A stretch of 64,000 nt of DNA. Origin: Candidatus Bathyarchaeota archaeon (GTDB taxonomy: Archaea; Thermoproteota; Bathyarchaeia; Bathyarchaeales; Bathycorpusculaceae). This document shows positions 61,180-64,000 of the stretch, piece by piece. The position numbers and the translations under genes are program-made. Location of the stretch: positions 1 to 64,000 of the forward strand of contig JANXET010000005.1 in NCBI GenBank assembly GCA_025058315.1. The letters are read 5' to 3'. The first letter of the stretch is position 1. Every line of letters starts with the position of its first letter. The notes beneath the pieces were generated by a model, which worked only from the letters and a program-made list of their open reading frames with translations, was not told where the DNA came from and did no database searches.

Positions 61180-63009
61180 ATGTGCGGGATTTTTGGCTGC
61201 ATTTTGAAAACTGGAACTGCAGCGCCGATCATACATCAGGCTTTGAAGAGGCTAGAGTACCGCGGATATGACTCGGTTGGCGAGGCCACCATACATGAAG
61301 GAAAACTTTTCATAAAAAAGGATAGTGGAAAAATAGATGAAGTACACAAACTTCACAATTTAGACGATATGCCTGGAAGCATAGGCATAGGGCACACCAG
61401 ATGGGCTACACACGGGGCTCCGCTAAAGGAAAACGCACACCCCCATGTGGACTGCGGTGGCCAAATAGCAATAGTACATAACGGAGTGATTGAAAATTTT
61501 TCACAGATAAAACTTGAATTGGAAAATAAGGGCCACACTTTCCAGTCTAAGACGGATACGGAAGTGATTGCCCACCTTATCGAAGAAGCGTTTAAGAAGA
61601 ATTCGTCTCTAAGGCTTGCAGATGCTGTTCTTGAAGCTGTTAAGAGACTTGAAGGGTCATATGCAATTGCAGTGATCTCCACCAATGAGCCAGATAAGAT
61701 AGTGTGCGCAAGAAATGAGAGCCCACTGATCCTTGGACTTGCGGAGGAAGGCTTGTACTGCGCTTCAGATATCCCAGCGATTCTACCCATTACAAGAAGG
61801 ATCATAAACGTTGACGATGGAGAACTCGTGATTCTGACCGCTGAAGAATTTGAGATTAGAAAAATTGCGGACTTAAGCATAGTTACTCGGGAGATAAAGA
61901 TCATCGATTGGACCCCTGAAATGGCCGTCAAGCAGGGGTATCCGCACTTTATGCTGAAAGAGATACGTGAACAAGCTGCATGCCTAAGAAACACGCTGAG
62001 GCTTCAGGAGCATTACCTGGACCTCATGTCAACATTTCTCGACCGCTCAAAAGAAGTCTTCTTGGTAGCCTGCGGCACATCTTATCATGCATGCCTAGCA
62101 GCATCTTACATGTTTTCTAAACTGGCATACTTAGCAACTTACCCGGTGATAGCCTCAGAATTCGTTGAACAGCATGGAAAGTCAGTGAACATTGACAGCA
62201 CAGTGCTTGCGGTAAGCCAGTCTGGAGAAACAGCGGATACAATTGCAGCTGTAAATGCAGCCCGCTTAAGAGCAGCCACAATCCTCGGTCTTACAAACGT
62301 CATTGGCTCTACGCTGACAAGAATATCGAGGGTTTACATATGCCAGCAATCTGGACCTGAAATAGGAGTGGCTGCAACAAAAACTTTCACATCCCAACTT
62401 TCGGTTCTAGCTCAGCTTGCCCTACGACTGGCAAAGAAGAGGGGCAAAATCTCCCAGGATGAGATGGACTATATAGAAGCTAAACTGAAGAAAATACCGG
62501 AAGTTGTAGATTTAGTTATAAATACGCAGGAAGAGAAGGTTAGACTGTTAGCCAGAAAGTACAGGGATGCTAAACTATTCTTTTTCCTCGGCAGAGGAAT
62601 AAGCACAGCCACAGCCTATGAGGGCAGACTTAAGCTTATGGAAATAGCTTATGTACCCGCGTTAGCCTTTCCTGCAGGTGAAAGCAAACATGGCCCAATA
62701 AGCCTCATAGAGAAGGGAGTTCCGGCGATATTCATATGTCCAAAAGATGATACGCGGAAGGCAATTCTGGGCAACATCATGGAGATGAAGGCGCGGGGAG
62801 CCACCATAATAACACTGGTAGAGGAAGGAGATAATGAAATCAAAAGTTTTGCAGATGATTATATTGAGTTACCTAAGGGCATCCCAGATGTGCTTTCACC
62901 GATACCCTACGTGATTCCGCTGCAGCTTTTCGCGTACTACATGGCTGTGGAGAAAGGATACGACCCTGACAAGCCGAGAAACCTCGCGAAATCCGTAACT
63001 GTACAATAG
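61180..63009 (+). CDS. glmS: glutamine--fructose-6-phosphate aminotransferase (GlmS)
   Basis: A 609-residue enzyme. MCGIFG opens the glutaminase domain, whose Cys2 is the nucleophile after Met removal, so I place the start at ATG 61180 rather than the TTG at 61108. GHTRWATHG and HNGVIENF follow in the domain; two SIS domains have CGTSYHACLA, SQSGETADT and the C-terminal NLAKSVTVQ. It makes glucosamine-6-phosphate for UDP-GlcNAc and surface glycans. The leader carries tandem mini-ORFs. Confidence 0.96.
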   Translation: MCGIFGCILKTGTAAPIIHQALKRLEYRGYDSVGEATIHEGKLFIKKDSGKIDEVHKLHNLDDMPGSIGIGHTRWATHGAPLKENAHPHVDCGGQIAIVHNGVIENFSQIKLELENKGHTFQSKTDTEVIAHLIEEAFKKNSSLRLADAVLEAVKRLEGSYAIAVISTNEPDKIVCARNESPLILGLAEEGLYCASDIPAILPITRRIINVDDGELVILTAEEFEIRKIADLSIVTREIKIIDWTPEMAVKQGYPHFMLKEIREQAACLRNTLRLQEHYLDLMSTFLDRSKEVFLVACGTSYHACLAASYMFSKLAYLATYPVIASEFVEQHGKSVNIDSTVLAVSQSGETADTIAAVNAARLRAATILGLTNVIGSTLTRISRVYICQQSGPEIGVAATKTFTSQLSVLAQLALRLAKKRGKISQDEMDYIEAKLKKIPEVVDLVINTQEEKVRLLARKYRDAKLFFFLGRGISTATAYEGRLKLMEIAYVPALAFPAGESKHGPISLIEKGVPAIFICPKDDTRKAILGNIMEMKARGATIITLVEEGDNEIKSFADDYIELPKGIPDVLSPIPYVIPLQLFAYYMAVEKGYDPDKPRNLAKSVTVQ

Positions 63010-63071
63010 ACTGAGTTATAAGGAACATGTTAAATTTCTCTTTCCAAATTATATTTAGTTGGTGAAAGGTC

Positions 63072-63778
63072 TTGGAGAAAGAATGGGAAAAGCTCATTGA
63101 CAACTTAATAAGCGAGGGAATACTTTGCTCACCAAAGGTAATTAGAGCAATGCGCATGGTGCCACGTTCAAAGTTCCTTCCAGACCACCTGCAAGCCTAC
63201 AGCGCAGCGGACATCCCGCTTCCAATCGGGTTTGGGCAGACAATATCCGCGCCACATAGACCCAGTCTAAGCCAGGGTCTAGGCGAAACATGGTGGCAAT
63301 AATGAATGAAGCCCTCCAGTTGGAGGTGGGAAATAAGGTGCTTGAGGTTGGTGCAGGTTCAGGATGGCACGCTGCTACGGTGGCGGAAATCGTAGCTCCG
63401 ACAGAAGGCTCAAGAAGCGAATGGGGCCACGTGTACACTATAGAAATCATCGAGGAGCTTGCTGAATTTGCTAAAAAGAACATAATTAAAGCAGGATACG
63501 CCGACAGGGTTACAATTATCTGCAGAGACGGTTCCACGGGTTATCCGGAGGAAGCCCCATATGACAGGATTCTTGTTACGGCCGCCGCTCCAGAGGTCCC
63601 ATCACCTCTGCTGGAGCAGCTTAAAACAGGCGGGACCATGGTTATACCAATTGGAGGCGTTGACCTATTTCAGAGCCTCATAAGAGTTAGGAAGAGCAAA
63701 GACAGGGGAATTATCAGGGAGAACCTTGGAGGAGTAGCTTTTGTTCCGCTGACCGGCAAATACGGACACAAGATCTAG
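63072..63778 (+). pseudogene. pcm: protein-L-isoaspartate O-methyltransferase interrupted by a 32-nt insertion
   Basis: The first frame (TTG 63072) gives KVIRAMRMVPRSKFLP and PIGFGQTISAPH, then leaves the family at RPSLSQGL and stops at 63300. The second frame resumes with MVAIMNEALQLEVGNKVLEVGAGSGWHAATV, the normal continuation, and runs to TAG 63776-63778. Deleting 63258-63289 would join APH directly to MVAIM, exactly as in intact PCMT. The rest of the SAM fold (TIEIIEEL, RILVTAAAPEVP) is undamaged, so the event is recent or the segment is removed at the RNA level. Confidence 0.88.
63258..63289 (+). other. 32-nt palindromic insertion in pcm
   Basis: The inserted segment has AGACCC at 63258-63263 and GGGTCT at 63275-63280, extended to seven base pairs by the flanking T and A. 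ACAT flanks it on the left (63254-63257) and recurs at its right end (63288-63291). Neighbouring GCCAC and GTGGC are also complementary. Confidence 0.7.
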
Positions 63779-64000
63779 CCGAACCATCTCTCCAGTGTTG
63801 TTTTACCCTTGAATTTAGTTATGCCTCTATGCATCCTCTCTATAGCCTTACGAACACGATCCTCTGAAAAATCATGCTCTCCACAGATGAAATCCACCAC
63901 GCCCTCGATGTCCGGCTCACACCATTCTATCTTGTAGTCATCTGTAACTCTTGGGTTTGTAAATAGCTCTCTTATCTTTAAAGGGTCAACTGGAAACTCT
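63775..64000 (-). CDS. fen: flap endonuclease 1, C-terminal part
   Basis: Seventy-five codons run from the window edge to the TAG at 63775-63777, sharing CTAG with the pcm stop. DDYKIEWCEPDIEGVVDFICGEHDFSEDRV, read as EPDIEGVVDFICGEHDFSEDRV in parts, is the FEN1 C-terminal region, and the final TTLERWFG is the PCNA-binding (PIP) motif. FEN1 removes flaps in Okazaki fragment processing and repair. The nuclease domain is outside the window. Confidence 0.92.
   Translation of the reverse strand, partial: EFPVDPLKIRELFTNPRVTDDYKIEWCEPDIEGVVDFICGEHDFSEDRVRKAIERMHRGITKFKGKTTLERWFG

Noticed and set aside
63250-63300. Archaeal intron with a canonical bulge-helix-bulge motif in pcm
   Set aside because: I tried each possible junction near the insertion ends. 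None gives two 3-nt bulges separated by a 4-bp helix with pairing flanks in the canonical order, so only a relaxed or different mechanism remains.
63250-63300. Ribosome bypassing between matched CAT codons in pcm
   Set aside because: Landing on the second CAT puts the ribosome in a frame that stops after a few codons, not in the PCMT frame.
1-64000. tRNA genes
   Set aside because: I looked in the gaps for T-arm motifs (GGTTCRAATCC-like) with matching stems and found none; the nearest, at about 23609, lacks the conserved A58 and a stem.
1-64000. CRISPR arrays
   Set aside because: No regularly spaced direct repeats and no cas genes were seen. The only clear tandem repeat is the 17-bp pair before glmS.

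Overview
This window is about 64 kb of archaeal chromosome from the TACK side of the tree, and its mixture of genes best fits a Bathyarchaeia-like lineage (inference). It carries an archaeal histone, a thermosome, a proteasome beta subunit, RNA polymerase subunit K, ribosomal proteins eS1, uS15, eS17, eS25 and eS26, KEOPS subunits, an archaeal Dph6, a geranylgeranyl reductase and a flap endonuclease. eS25, eS26 and a TFE-beta/RPC34-like factor with an Fe-S signature are typical of TACK archaea and unusual in Euryarchaeota. Many genes start close behind a TATA box (apparently leaderless), and TTG and GTG starts are common. I saw no rRNA, tRNA, CRISPR array or intact insertion sequence.

Layout. 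0-6.2 kb: the tail of an unidentified gene, a HEPN/MNT toxin-antitoxin pair, an orphan protein, and a coiled-coil / AAA+ ATPase / long coiled-coil cluster of unknown function, which is the best candidate for an undescribed system. 6.3-12 kb: a site-2 protease, archaeal asparagine synthetase AsnA divergent from an AsnC/Lrp regulator, an HxlR-type regulator divergent from geranylgeranyl reductase, and Dph6. 12-15.3 kb: CbiM and a PDGLE protein (Co/Ni uptake without the ATPase part), a DUF47/PhoU-like protein, MoaE and a dehydrogenase. 15.4-23.1 kb: an information-processing block on the minus strand (eS1, SerRS, Pcc1, RecJ-like DHH nuclease, uS15, dITPase, Bud32, Kae1) with plus-strand TFE-beta-like and RlmE genes. 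23.7-32 kb: NAD synthesis (NadC, NadM), a glycosyltransferase, AMMECR1, a proteasome beta subunit that lacks its catalytic threonine, an alkyltransferase with a non-standard start, a SAM hydrolase, a MoaD-like protein with a tail after its GG, and an aminotransferase. 32-42 kb: TatD, histone, eS25, DegT aminotransferase, NAD-kinase-like protein, TrpB2 with a divergent ACT-domain regulator, a decayed etfA pseudogene, thermosome and rpoK. 42-56 kb: Mut7-C nuclease, PyrC, FAU-1, RtcA, acylphosphatase, GMP synthetase, an RHH regulator, PyrF, a B3/B4 domain protein, a DMT transporter, a DUF72 protein, family-4 UDG and archaeal phospholipid synthase. 56-64 kb: eS26, DUF4438, a CBS protein, Trm5, DUF371, a wHTH/S-layer-like fusion, GlmS, an interrupted pcm gene and the C-terminus of FEN1.

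The genes are mostly core housekeeping: translation and tRNA modification (KEOPS for t6A, Trm5, SerRS, Dph6), pyrimidine, NAD, purine and amino-acid metabolism, archaeal lipid synthesis and DNA repair. Several regulators sit beside plausible targets and next to inverted repeats in the promoters. Signs of decay are local: etfA, a probable transposase remnant near 49.5 kb, and a 32-nt palindromic insertion in pcm.
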